The translations under genes and the position numbers were made by a program. This document shows, in pieces, positions 1 to 11,024 of a stretch of DNA of 64,000 nt. This stretch comes from Hydractinia symbiolongicarpus. Its lineage: Eukaryota; Cnidaria; Hydrozoa; Anthoathecata; Hydractiniidae. The notes beneath the pieces are model-generated. The model made no database searches and was not told the DNA's origin. It worked only from the letters and a program-made list of their open reading frames with translations. Each line of letters opens with the position of its first letter. Positions within the stretch are counted from its first letter, which is position 1. Location: contig NC_079878.1 of assembly GCF_029227915.1 (NCBI RefSeq), positions 23,773,501 through 23,837,500 of the forward strand, read 5' to 3'.

Positions 1-234
1 AATAGTAAAAACTGTAAATTGCAACTATTTTCTCCTGCGAGGGCTACGACAAATGATATTGCTGCAGAATTATCTGTGGAGGAAGAGTTAAAACAAGAGT
101 TGGAAAAGTTGAGAGCCGAAATTACTTGTATGGGAATTAATGAAAAAGAACTTGATCAAACTATCGTATAACAACAAGCCACAATAAATGACATGGCATT
201 TTCAAATGACCGGTTTATGTGGATTTTTCAATGT
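1..234 (+). pseudogene. Coiled-coil-rich reading frame entering from the left edge, interrupted by a stop
   Basis: An open frame enters at base 1 and runs 56 codons to a TAA at 169-171. The same frame continues to a TGA at about 234. The first part is rich in Glu, Leu and Lys with heptad-like spacing (VEEELKQELEKLRAEI), so a short coiled coil is likely. The downstream part (FSNDRFMWIF) weakly resembles the start of a DDE-transposase core found after a THAP/coiled-coil region in animal transposons. No start codon is visible. I read it as the end of a decayed transposon protein; an ordinary gene fragment cannot be excluded. Confidence 0.35.
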
Positions 235-490
235 CTCGAACTTGTTCAGCATTGACATGAATGAAATTGCTTACAAATGACATTTGCTTGTCTGATAACA
301 CTGCCATTTCTGGTTCAAAGTCAAGATTTTGTAAAAATAAATTAACTTTTGGTTGTAATTCAACTGTTTCACTGCTACTCTGTTCAAAATTAAATTCGTT
401 TATTGATGTGTCATAAAATAACGATGGGTTATAGGCATTTCCTTGTAATAATATTACAACATTTTCTGAATCAGAAATTGTTGTAATTTT
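215..490 (-). CDS. Possible minus-strand coding exon, unknown protein
   Basis: A 91-codon minus-strand frame ends at TAA (215-217). It has a plausible amino-acid mix (acidic, Asn/Ser/Gln rich) and no low-complexity signature. A possible splice acceptor (TTTCTGATTCAG) lies near its 5' end. The last bases overlap the plus-strand frame above in a convergent arrangement. I do not recognise the product, and chance opening in AT-rich DNA is possible. Confidence 0.2.
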   Translation of the reverse strand, partial: KITTISDSENVVILLQGNAYNPSLFYDTSINEFNFEQSSSETVELQPKVNLFLQNLDFEPEMAVLSDKQMSFVSNFIHVNAEQVRDIEKST

Positions 491-765
491 TTAGCTGCCA
501 AAAAAAATTTATTAGTAAAAGCAAGGCGAAATTAAAGATTTTTGGAATGTTAAAAAATTCCGTAACCGTAATTAAGCTTGCTTTACCTTGCCATAATGGT
601 ATACTAACTATGTTTGTTAATGCTTTGCTTTGATATAAATCAATGCATTTTAAAAGTAAACAAATACTCTACCTTACATGTTTTTTTCTTTTTTATGTAG
701 ATTATACTACATTACATATTTCTTTATTTATATATTTCTATTTCTATCTTTTTTTGTATCCATAG

Positions 766-905
766 CAACTTCACTTCCAATGCAGTACAGTTATGAGCTA
801 CCACCAGACAGAAGTAATGAACCGCGTCCAAATTTTCAAGCAGTTTTCGTAGGCCACAACGTAAACAACGATAAAAGTGAACCACCTCCAGACTATGAGG
901 AATAA
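766..905 (+). CDS. Terminal exon ending in a PPxY (PPPDYEE) tail
   Basis: A pyrimidine tract ending TATCCATAG gives a good acceptor at 764-765. The exon then reads about 46 residues, proline- and asparagine-rich, ending PPPDYEE at TAA 903-905. PPDY matches the PPxY motif bound by WW domains (for example in Nedd4-type ubiquitin ligases), usual on cytosolic tails of membrane proteins. An AATAAA-like signal overlaps the stop. The frame is open upstream to 678 through a hydrophobic stretch, which could be a membrane helix read continuously or simply the intron's T-rich tract. Upstream exons would lie before this window or in the first 700 bases; I could not join any. Confidence 0.5.
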
Positions 906-1491
906 AAAGTTTGTATTGGAACTTGTTAACAGTTTTATGACTATAACTAATGGTATACTTTGTACATAATTTGCACATTCTGTTTATTGACAATATATGG
1001 GTTTGTTTAGCAGTATAATTTTCATACATTCAATTTTATAAATTGTAGTTTTTGTTGAAAGTTAAGGTCGTAACTACATGGATAAAAATCATTAAATTTG
1101 ATAATTTTCAAGAACTTCTAGGTTTATAGCCAGACCTACATGTACATATCGTTGTTAGAAAGAAGTATAGTATTTTGGAGCCAAAAACTGATAATCATGT
1201 GCATGATTAATGACACAGAGATATTATTTTTGACTGTGTTTTATTAGTTCTCACAATATGTATAATGCACCCGAAAAATTTGGAACAGAACCAAACAAAT
1301 TGTTTAAATTTCGACCATTTATTCGCCCAATGCAAATTGTTTAGCAATTGTTTAAAATTTTGTCAATTTTAGGGGCGATTGTTTAAAGTTGGCAAGTTGA
1401 AACCTTAAATCCTGAAGTGCTTGTATTTCACTAATGCAAATATATTCCAAGTAAACATTTAAGTTAGTGACGTCATTTGGAATTATTCCCA

Positions 1492-2479
1492 ACCTTATCG
1501 GGGAAAAAAAGGGGAAAGATTTTGTCGGGTTAAAAGTTAGTCCGGGAAAAAATTAAGTCACTTTTGAAAAATAAGTCACTTTTCCCCGACTAATTCTTGA
1601 TATTCCTAACACTGAAAAATTATTTAGCTGGTTTTAACAAGATTGTGTTGACTTATTTAAAAAATGTTCGTCGAGCCAAAGGTTATCCAGATGAGCAGAT
1701 GAGTCCTGTTATAATGGCCACTTTTAAAGAACAAGATAATGATGAAATCCCTAAACTTTGTCGTGACAGTTATTGTGCCCTTATAATTGTTCCTCATAAT
1801 CTAAAAACAAATTCCAGCCAATTGATGTTACAGTTAACAAGCCAACTAAGTGTTTTATCAAAGACAAGTATAACATGTGGTATGCTGAAAAGGTTACAAA
1901 CCAGCTTAATGAAGGCAAAGCTCCAGCAGACGTAGAAGTTTCCCTAAACTAGTCACAAGTCAAACCATTACATGCCGAGTGGATCTTTGAGATGTACCAA
2001 TACTTGCAACGGCGTGGTAGTTTGGTATTTAATGGCTTTAAAGCAGCAGGTATCACTAAAGCCTTAGAAGAAGCTAACAGTTTATCATAGAATTGACAAT
2101 CCATTCCTTGCTTCTCGAAATGAAAAGAACTGAGAGACCATTCGTTGTTTGACTCAAACGAACTACTGATGTATAGTTGTATGATTGTTTCATGTTTGTT
2201 TAAACACAAAATATTGTTTCTTTTTGTTTCCATTATGTTTTTTTTTTGTCCCCGATCCTTTTTTGTAATCTTCCTTGCAATTTATTAAGGTGGCAACAAT
2301 AAGGAAAAAAGTTTAGGATAAAAGAAAAAAGTCTTTGTAAATTCTTAGTCGGGTATATAAAAATCGGGTAAAAGTACTAGTCGGGGAAAAATTAATCGAG
2401 GGAAATTTTGGTCCGGGAAAAATTAAGTCACTTGCAAAACATTTTTTACTTTTCCCCGACTTTTTTTTCCCGATAAGGT
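1492..2479. mobile_element. 988-bp element with terminal inverted repeats (ACCTTATCGGG)
   Basis: Left end ACCTTATCGGGGAAAAAAA (from 1492) is mirrored by TTTTTTCCCGATAAGGT (to 2479). Sub-terminal motifs recur inverted inside each end: CCGGGAAAAA, AAGTCACTTTTG/CAAAA and CCCCGACT, so the arms are imperfectly related over roughly 80 bp. It contains the broken transposase fragment at 1597-2090. No clear target duplication is visible next to the ends. It looks like an internally deleted, decayed DNA transposon. Confidence 0.6.
1597..2090 (+). pseudogene. Decayed DDE transposase C-terminal fragment
   Basis: The reading follows a C-terminal transposase pattern I recall from invertebrate elements: a segment equivalent to 'xxNCVLVIVPHNLTxxFQPxDxxVNKPxK' followed by 'KPLHAxWIxxxY'. 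Seen here: CALIIVPHN, then after a one-base frameshift near 1812 a PIDVTVNKPTK block, a TAG near 1950, and VKPLHAEWIFEMYQYLQ up to TAG 2088-2090. The frameshift and nonsense codon make it non-functional. The third catalytic acidic residue of the DDE triad would be the D in PID. It lies inside the 988-bp inverted-repeat element. Confidence 0.6.
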
Positions 2480-4318
2480 ACTCAGTGGAAGAATCCACTG
2501 TATCTCTCATTGAATCTATGTAAGGCATACCAAAGTGTTGAAAAAATATAGAACACAGTAATTTTTCCATATTTATACCCGCTAAAACAAAACGTCTAAG
2601 TAAAAAAGCACAATGTCTAACAGAATTAAAGATGTCTGACAACCGTTACGTAAAAAGCTAAATTTGCAAAAAACTATATTTTGCCCATGTAAAAAGTATA
2701 CCAGGGAAAAAAGCAAATCAGACATTAAAACTCTAACATAAAAAAAGATTCTTACAAAATTAAATTTCTATCACATCATACCAATATCAGCTATTCAGTC
2801 TAGTGCATACAGCAACCCTCTAAAGTTTGACACAAAATGTTATGGTCACATCAAAATTTGATTTTTTTGTCAAAGAAATGCCGTTTAAGACCATAATCGC
2901 AAGACTTTCAACCATGAAAAATAGGCTGTATTTTTTGTTAGAAATTTATTTTAAAATGTGAGTTTATTATGACACGTTTCGTTTTTTTTGCGTTTGTTGT
3001 AAGATATAATGTCACTTGTGTGCTTTATCTTCAGAGCTTCATGCACCAAATCTCTTCGAGTGTTTGACACAATAACACAACAAATTAGCAGGTTGTTATC
3101 AAATATTTTGGTAGCGAGCGGAAATTCTTAGAGCCCCCAGGGCTTCTTGTATATATTGAATGCTGCCCTCTACCGCAATATTTCAATCCGAAAAATTAAA
3201 AAGAATGATTTGCTTACACACCCAAACCTACTTCAACAAAAATCAATTCAAATTTTAAAACATTAATAGGTATAAAAAAACTAGCCATTTTCATCACAAG
3301 TCATTCTCTCCCATAAAAATTTATACAAAATGCTGAAAGAACACAGATTTAAAGCTTTAAAATTTAATTATACAAAATATTTCTTCGGTTATATTGCTTT
3401 GTCTCCCCTAACAACAGTTGATGACAATATATGAATATACAAAATCAATTCATTTCTACGTTTTACTCAAAATTTATAAATTTGACAATTTGAAACACCT
3501 AAATTGTAAGTAAACTGAAATCGGTTATTTCTGTCTATTACATACCGTCCTCTTCCATAGACGTTTATACAAAATATAAAAAAATAATTAGCCTGTGCAA
3601 AATCCACTTAGCTTGGGAGACAAATATTTACGGATTTCATGACCCGTTACTATTTTACTCAGACCTTTGTGACGCTGTTCTTTTTCCATTGTTTTCAGGT
3701 TGAAGCGCTTATGAGAAGGACGCGTAGGGTCACGTGCTTTCCAGGAAATGTTAATAAAATATTTAGATTAAAAAAATTTTAAATGATAAAATTTCAGATT
3801 TTTATTACACTAGAGTTATAAAATAAATTCCTCGAGACTCTTGTCAAAGTTGAGTATAAAAACACATTCCAGGTTGTTGCTATAATTTTATACGATCGGA
3901 GCATTACAGGTTAGAACTTTGTCGGCTTTTTAGCGTATCAAGAAAACAGCGCAAAAGTCCCGTGCAGTGTTTTTGAATTTTGGAATTGAATATATTTCAA
4001 ACGATTGTAACGTAAGATATGTAAACATTGATTTAAAGGAGGGGCGAGCAAAAAGCTGTTTTGTGGTAGAAGGAAAAAACTGTGACTTTAAATCCTAAAA
4101 TCTACTATAATAATTACCTATACAACAGAGAAATAATTGTATTTTATAGCTAAAAAATCATAATTTTTATAAACAACTTTTTTGCAGCTTCTGCAGGGCT
4201 GATTTCAAAATAATTAGGAATTTCCAAATCATCTACAAGAGTTTTTTACTTTTGTAAATGAAAAAAAAATTGCGTTAAAAAGTAGTGCGTAACCCACATA
4301 AATCTTTATTGTTGTTAG
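2480..4318. other. Non-coding, AT-rich; no supported gene
   Basis: No convincing frame on either strand. A pyrimidine tract ending TTGTTTTCAG at about 3700 is followed by a short, less AT-rich open stretch (3701-3735) that could be an exon upstream of the one at 4319, but I cannot define a donor with confidence. Confidence 0.4.
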
Positions 4319-4555
4319 GAATATAACACAATTGTTATTGCCACTCTCGACGATATCTCCCTTGCTTTGATTCGTGAAATATTACCTCAGTGGAAAAATG
4401 TTGATACTCATACTGAATGGGCATGCAATGCTTATTATAATTTATTAAGGGAACTAAGTGCGTCAAAGGAACATTACATTTTAATAACGCGCAGGTCTGG
4501 GCCTGAGATAAAGTGGCTTGTAGGGACAAATTTTCAGAACTCCTGCAAAGTTTAA
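4319..4555 (+). CDS. Terminal coding exon, unknown protein
   Basis: The sequence TCTTTATTGTTGTTAG at 4303-4318 is a strong acceptor. The exon starts in phase 0 and encodes 78 residues to TAA 4553-4555. Composition is protein-like, with regular Trp, Cys and charged residues (ILPQWKNVDTHTEW, YYNLLRELSASKEHYIL) and little low complexity; predicted helices look like a small alpha-helical domain. It is convergent with the four-TM gene, whose stop is about 240 bp further on. I do not recognise the family, and the upstream exon was not identified. Confidence 0.45.
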   Translation, partial: EYNTIVIATLDDISLALIREILPQWKNVDTHTEWACNAYYNLLRELSASKEHYILITRRSGPEIKWLVGTNFQNSCKV

Positions 4556-4796
4556 AGATTTAGCGTTGGTACACACTTCCAAGTCATTATATTATAGTTA
4601 TTTGCCGTTTAACACTTATACGTATTGTTTTTGCAATAATGGAAAAGAAAGATTGTATACACAGAAGGTACAATACAAGAGCTTAAAATGCATGTTAATC
4701 GATTCAAAGGTTATCTATCACTAGCAGAAAAATTGAAAGTTAAGCGAGAAAGAAGTGCATGAAACTTGGTAATTGCACGACTTTATAAGCCACAGT

Positions 4797-6641
4797 TTAT
4801 AACTTATGCAGTTTATTTACTTTATAACAGAAGATACAAGCAAATACAGAAGTTACGAGACAAATTATACTTGCTCCAATCATAGAAAAGCAAATATTGC
4901 CACTGAAATGTTTAGTGAACAATATAATAACATACGCAAAAGCATAACACGTAGTTAATATTGAGAATACCAGATAAGTCCTGTTCAAACACATGGAGTG
5001 TATTAAAAGTGTCCAAACTAATCCGGTAACTCCAGTAGCAAAACAGAGCAGACCAAATGGTGATGATAAGCGTCCTACATCATGGCTACAGATGTATCCG
5101 AGTTGAACGAACAGGCCTGCTGCTATTTGCACGCCACCTAAAAAATAATTAACAATAAGCAGTGCTTTACATTTTGCCTTGTTATTTAATTATACAGGAT
5201 GGCCATTTCATTGTTGGGAAGTGTTATGTGAGTTCTGTGCATACATTAAGTATACACCAGCATTGCCTACGTAATTTCAGTAACATTATTTGGATTGACC
5301 CGTAGCTTAGTTAAAGCCACTTCCTAAACATGGCCACGCTGTGAACCGAAACACAGGTCTTGTGATTGCAAGTTGTACTCCTTTCGACCACTTGTCCACG
5401 CGACATACATTTCTGATTTGGTAAAATAGTGTTAGAATATTTGCTAGATAAAACTTCCTGGCATTAAGTATTATCACCAACTTGCAATTCTTTTATTACG
5501 GCTAGTATTGTCCTGCTTAAACTTACATTTTTGAAAACAATTTTTTAAAGAAAACAAGTGTTAAGTTTCTTTAACGTCCTTGTTAAATGATTCGCCAACC
5601 AAGCTTGCCAACAGCAAAGTTGTTGTTATTGTTGTGATTGTTGTGATTGTTGTGATTGTTGTGATTGTTGTGATTGTTGTGATTGTTGTGATTGTTGTGA
5701 TTGTTGTGATTGTTGTGATTGTTGTTATTGTTGTTATTGTTGTTATTGTTGTTATTGTTGTTATTGTTGTTATTGTTGTTATTGTTGTTATTGTTGTTAT
5801 TGTTGTTATTGTTGTTATTGTTGTTATTGTTGTGATTGTTGTTATTGTTGTGATTGTTGTGATTGTTGTTATTGTTGTTATTGTTGTTATTGTTGTTATT
5901 GTTGTTATTGTTGTTATTGTTGTTATTGTTGTTATTGTTGTTATTGTTGTTATTGTTGTTATTGTTGTTATTGTTGTTATTGTTGTTATTGTTGTTATTG
6001 TTGTTATTGTTGTTATTGTTGTTATTGTTGTTATTGTTGTTATTGTTGTTATTGTTGTTATTGTTGTTATTGTTGTTATTGTTGTTATTGTTGTTATTGT
6101 TGTTATTGTTGTTATTGTTGTTATTGTTGTTATTGTTGTTATTGTTGTTATTGTTGTTATTGTTGTTATTGTTGTTATTGTTGTTATTGTTGTTATTGTT
6201 GTTATTGTTGTTATTGTTGTTATTGTTGTTATTGTTGTTATTGTTGTTATTGTTGTTATTGTTGTTATTGTTGTTATTGTTGTTATTGTTGTTATTGTTG
6301 TTATTGTTGTTATTGTTGTTATTGTTGTTATTGTTGTTATTGTTGTTATTGTTGTTATTGTTGTTAATGTTGTTATTGTTGTTGTTGCTTCTTTGTTTCA
6401 TCTTTGTTAAAGGCTAAAAATGTCGCTTTGGAGATAGCGACATTTTCAGCCTTTAAGATATTTAAACTTGTCAGATAGCTAACATGGCTACGAGAAAAGG
6501 AAAAAAAAATGTTCACTTACCGCATATCCAAACACCTTTGATGTAATTTTTAGGTTTAAAAACTTCTGAACCATTAATTGGGTCATACCCTTCATTGTGA
6601 ATAGGTTTTGTTTCAAGCGATAAAATTGGCTGTGTACTCAT
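4797..6641 (-). CDS. Two-exon four-transmembrane protein, 153 aa
   Basis: Exon 1 (6641-6521) begins ATG and ends at donor GTAAGTGAAC. Exon 2 (5137-4797) follows acceptor ATTATTTTTTAG and ends in TAA. Joined in phase 1 they give 153 residues. A soluble N-terminus of about 35 residues (contains EGYDPI) is followed by four hydrophobic segments at about 36-56, 66-88, 94-114 and 122-145, then a short basic tail. Topology suggests a small tetraspan membrane protein with both ends cytosolic (MARVEL-like or orphan tetraspan). The family is not identified. The 1,383-bp intron contains the hexanucleotide microsatellite and a SINE-like segment. Frame continuity across a canonical intron makes this the best host gene in the window. 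Confidence 0.7.
5297..5395 (+). repeat. tRNA-derived SINE-like segment in the intron
   Basis: GTAGCTTAGTTAAAGCC resembles a tRNA A box, and GTGATTGCAAGTTGTACTCC about 60 bp later resembles a B box. It lacks pairing acceptor stems, so it is not a functional tRNA. Box matches are imperfect. Confidence 0.35.
5620..6387. repeat. (TTGTTA)n / (TTGTGA)n hexanucleotide microsatellite
   Basis: About 128 six-base units. The first ~12 are mostly TTGTGA, then TTGTTA dominates, with a short second patch of TTGTGA units at about 5832-5868. The degenerate right edge ends TTGTTAATG then TTGTTG. It lies wholly within the intron of the four-TM gene. Long open frames through it (poly-Asn, poly-Leu, Val-Ile repeats) are artefacts. 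Confidence 0.95.
6409..6454. repeat. Near-perfect inverted repeat (hairpin)
   Basis: AAAGGCTAAAAATGTCGCT is mirrored by AGCGACATTTTCAGCCTTT around an 8-base loop, with one A/C mismatch. It sits directly beside the microsatellite, inside the intron. Confidence 0.75.
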
Positions 6642-6981
6642 GACGACTGCTCTATGTGATTTATCAATGAAGAAAAAACACGATAGCTGTTATGTGCTGT
6701 TCCTAAGACTTTTAATGAGGTTATACATACACATCAGTTATTAATTAACGCAAAGAAATTTAGACATGCCAATTAGTTTTTATTAAAAAGACGTTTAAAA
6801 AAATAAATTGCTTTTTCAGTTGCTGTGTTATTTTCTGCTGCTGGTCAGATTGTCTTATGTCACTACATTTTACAATAAAAACTACAAGAAAGATCACTAA
6901 AAACTCTTGTAAAAAAAGGAGAAGCATTTTAACACTTTTAGAATAAACATGTTTTATTAACCCGTGTATGATTCTAATACA

Positions 6982-8340
6982 ATAATAACCGATTACCCAG
7001 GGCTTTACCGCAAAATATCGGCCGAGGTTTAAGTGCCGACCGAGCTTGCGAGGTCAGTGCAATGACTGAGGGCGATATTTTCGGTACAGCACGGGGTAAT
7101 CGATTATTATTGTATTTGTTAACCGTCTAGGTTAGATAAAATTAAAAAAAGGAATTTTAGTTTAGTATTCTTATAATATAATTACTAGCTAAAAACAAAA
7201 ATTCTATTTAGAATTCGAAAGTCCCTAAAGAATAAAACTTTGTAAACAAAACATTACGATGTTCGACACGTACAGAATAATGTGTAAAGTTAAATGCGGA
7301 GCTAAAATATAGTTACAACGAATATCGAAGTAATTTTTTTAACTAGCTAGGTAGCCAAGAAAAACATGGGCTTCAACGAACTTTATATTGACTCGCTAAC
7401 CACAAAGCTAAAGGAACAAATCTGAAAATGAGAGGAGACGTATTTGTTAAGATTTCGTCGCCCTGTATTAAGTATTTTTGATAACTGGATATCAGCATCG
7501 TTTTATATGGACAATGTAGCCAGTTAACTAGACATGTTGAAGAATCATCCACACGGAAGTTGCTGAGTCTGGTTATTTTAAATGTTAAACTTGACATCGT
7601 TGTTGTGTTTATCCTATGAAAATGTTTTTATCAATAGATGTATTGTAGGAGTTAGATATATAATCATTTCCAATGCTTCTTAAAACTTGTTTTTCGTGCT
7701 TGTTTACATTTTAAGCTACCATTTTTCTTGACGACGGGCGTCGTCAAGAGCGCTAAGACAATCAGACGGCCTAAAAACCCGTATTGCCCGCTTGAAAAAT
7801 ACAGACGGTTAATAATAACCCTATAATAACTGTTTATGAGGGCAATACTGAAGGATACTGACCGACGTCAAAGTGTTGCCCGAGCTTGTGAGGGCAATAC
7901 GTGACAGAGGTCAATATTTGAAGGTATTGCCCGAAATAAACAGTTATTATATGGATTATTATCCGGGTACTGCATTTTACGACCAACAATAAAGCAGGAC
8001 GTAGCAACCATAGAAACTATTCCCATATGGTACGTACATTCGAACTAACTAATATGTTTTTATTAAAATCGAATATCGTGTAAACATCACAGGTTTTTGT
8101 TGTAGCTGCAACATAGAATTCTTGAAAACATGAAAGTAAGTTTCACTTATTTTTCGCGTTTTGTTTACTTTTTTTGTGTTTTTTTACATTTAATGCTACC
8201 ATATTTAAACTTTAAACACGGTTGCTATGGTAGCGGGCAATACAGTGGAATATTGCCCGCTATGACGTAAGTTCTAACCAATCACATAGGGCTATATTCA
8301 GAAATATTGATGCCGCCCTTTTACCCGGGTTAAAGAAGGA
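6982..8340. repeat. Cluster of foldback (MITE-like) units
   Basis: Unit 1: CAATAATAACCGATTACC at 6982 is mirrored by GGTAATCGATTATTATTG ending 7112, enclosing a GC-richer core. Unit 2: ATAATAACTGTTTATGAG (about 7817) is mirrored by ATAAACAGTTATTATATGG (about 7937-7957), with GGGCAATAC/GTATTGCCC inside. Unit 3: TAGCGGGCAATAC and ATATTGCCCGCTA at about 8232-8263. The phrase TGTTTACATTTTAAGCTACCAT recurs near 7700 and, diverged, near 8180. No coding capacity. The units look like nested copies of one non-autonomous family. Confidence 0.65.
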
Positions 8341-9479
8341 TTAACTCGATTTAACGAATTGTAGCTGCTTGAATACAGTTTAAATATAATACTTTAGTTG
8401 TAAGGGTTGTATAGCTTTTTTATAATGCTCTGTAGTTTTTGAGTCCAGGCTTCTCGACAGGGATCTGATATTCAACGTCAGCTTCGTTGGATCCGTTTAG
8501 TATCATTTTAATTCGAGCTCTTATACTCACGAAACAACTTCGAACTTTTCCACCTTTTTTTTCTTTTACTTTTTTAACGAAAGACAGATTATTTATCTAC
8601 CTCTAGCTATATATAAACTTAGAATGTTATTGACATTAATAATAAATGAAATATAGAACTGCTGAAGTCATGTAAATATTCAATACAGAACTTGACCAGT
8701 TAAATAAGGTGTCTTTAACCTCAGTTATGCGGCAAAGCCTTGAAATTGTCAATTAAAATATAATTCTTACAATGCTTTAAGTTTTCTATAATTGCTGAAT
8801 GATGTGATGATGTCAATGGCTTACCTGTAACAAAAGTAGTACTGATATACTCGCTTATCCGAATCTTTGTCTCGAAGCTTATGCAATATATGTGGCAACC
8901 AATGTAATTAAAGTTGTAAATGATACTCAATAAGAAATGTTTAGGTATTTAGCGCTTGAAACAGAGAGGGCTTAATAAGGGGATTTGAGTCCGAAAACAA
9001 TAACAACCTAATTCAAGTTTTTTTTCTCTGTTCCTTGTGTGTACTTGTGTTTCCTAATAATTGTTTAGCAATGAAACCAAATTTGTAAATAGTGTTTCAC
9101 GTTGTGTCAATGGTTAATGCAAGTTTTGCTATTTAAATGCCATTTCCACAAACGCAACTTGATAATATAAAGGAAAATTACTTTGTGAAGTTTCGTGCAA
9201 TTTAGGATTTTTTGATGTGAATTATGTAAAAATCAGAAAATATGTCAATAACTTTTATATGACAACCGGAAACTTTAAGGGAATTTAAATTTTCGTCTTA
9301 GAACTAAAATAGTTAAATTCCCTCTAGGACTAAAGTAATTGAATTTACGCCAGAACTAAAGAATTCACGCAGTTCGCAAGGTATCATAAACTGTGCTAAG
9401 TCTATTAAAAGATTATAGTGTGTTTGGAATATACCGCACTAAATAGAGTTAAAGTGGTGGCACTTGTTGACATACTACT
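8341..9479. other. AT-rich non-coding stretch
   Basis: I see no gene, RNA gene or strong repeat here. Short frames at 8721-8930 and near 9405 have no recognisable content. Confidence 0.4.
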
Positions 9480-9657
9480 ATATCTCTTTAATAATAGTCC
9501 TATTTTGTCTGTCTCTGAGTTGACCCCCGCTGAGTTAGAAAGACGTGCTACGGAAACACGAATATCAAATGCGATATGTGTTTTATCCACTTTTTTTGCG
9601 ACGGGTAAATTAAAAGGACAGGAAAACCCGTGGATGTTTCCACGGGTTAACGGCTAG
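9480..9657 (+). mobile_element. Helitron-like 3' unit
   Basis: It ends with a perfect stem-loop CCCGTGGA-TGTT-TCCACGGG, then TTAACGGCTAG at 9657. A hairpin about 11 nt before CTAG is the classic Helitron 3' end. The left part (TTTTGTCTGTCTCTGAGTTG, CCCCGCTGAGTTAGAAA) matches the unit starting at 42213, so this is the same family, internally deleted. No protein is encoded. Confidence 0.6.
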
Positions 9658-10605
9658 TCTCTATAATAATACCCGACATGCCGACAAAAGAACGTGCAAA
9701 GCAGAGCGACAAAAGTCATTTTGATTTTGGATGTGGTGTGTTCAGTGCTAGGTTTGTAGGTTTCTATTTGACCTTTTTATCTTCAAAAGCCTTTTTTTGT
9801 AATATTTGTTTTCTGTATGTTTTCACATGTTAAGGTAAATATACTTTTTAGCCACGTACAAATCTTAAACAACTAATTTTAAGATTTTAGCTATGAACGA
9901 AGATTTTTAGGGACACCGGGTAGCAAATCTTATTTATTCATTTTCTTTTAAGAGTGTTATTCAGTTTCATATGAGGGCTTTAATATTATTCATTTTTACG
10001 TTGGGGCTGTGACCATCTAGGTTGTTCGTTCGCTAGCTCTTTCTAAAAAGCGAAAGTAGTCAAATACAGGTTAGCTACAAAAAATATTCTTAAGCAATAA
10101 TTCTTATGCTAAATGCAACTTTTTCTGCCAAATAAAATGGCTTAGCGTTTTTTTAAACTGGATGGGGTAGCGACAGGCTGCTCATTGTATTTTCATTTAA
10201 ACCGAAGTTGCAATAAAGCTCTTAAGAAATAGGGTATTACATCTATACTCATTTGCGACACAGTTCACCTGAGCTAACCGCTCAGGCCTGTGTCACAAAT
10301 ATTTTTTTTTTTAACTTTTAGGGAGGTTTTTTTCCTTAAAATAAAATAATATTGACTGATTGTTTTGCTATCACGGGATAACAACGGTTTGTAAATTGTG
10401 CTTTTATTTCACGTAAAGTTGGGGAATGTTATATTTTTAAAATATGTTACACCTGAAAGACTATACATTACTCGATTTACGACATACTGCAAATCTGTAC
10501 GAAAGTGCCACACAATTTGTGGTTCTTGCTAAGCGCTCCTCAGAGCGTTCAACAACAGTTACTTGTGACTTAACCAAGCGTTTCGACGCCGGGTTTCTTG
10601 ACTAG
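9658..10605 (+). mobile_element. Helitron-like unit joined head-to-tail to its neighbour
   Basis: It starts TCTCTATAATAATACCCG directly after the preceding CTAG, and ends with GCGTTTCGACGC (hairpin) followed by CGGGTTTCTTGACTAG at 10605. Helitrons start TC and end CTRR without terminal inverted repeats. The unit is 948 bp and encodes no Rep/helicase, so it is non-autonomous. Confidence 0.55.
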
Positions 10606-10705
10606 TGTATATTATAATATCCGTAAATGCCTGTCACACAAAATAGTACCGCAAATAGCAAGACGCATGCATTGCGGTATAAAAGGAAGGTAAAGGAGAA
10701 ACACA
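10606..10705 (+). mobile_element. Start of a third Helitron-like unit
   Basis: TGTATATTATAATATCCG follows the previous CTAG. Then come CCTGTCACACAAAATAGTACCGC and AGCAAGACGCATGCATTGCGG, ending CGGTATAAAAGG. The latter block is shared with 56370-56413 next to the (GTCT)n tract. The 3' end was not found. Confidence 0.5.
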
Positions 10706-11024
10706 CTAACAGCTTGTGCCAGTTGCTTTTATTAGGTTGTCTGCTCTAACGAGCACTCTTACCTAAACTTGGTTTGAGAAAAAAAGAGAAAAAAGAAGTC
10801 GAATTTACCCTAGAAAGTTATAGATTTTGTAGCAACTATCATTTCAGTAACTAATGGAGATTGAGTCAGTGTCTTTACATGCACTCGAGCCATCACACAT
10901 CGTTAGAGCAACTATTGCGTTTAAATTACACCAAATGAGGTGTCTGATCTAATGGCACCACACAAAAAGAAAATTATGCACTTATTATTGTTTTCTTATT
11001 TTGCATTTTCGAGGAGTTTTGAGT

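Noticed and set aside
5580-6417. Long open frames (poly-Asn, poly-Leu, Val-Ile repeats)
   Set aside because: They are translations of the hexanucleotide microsatellite in an intron.
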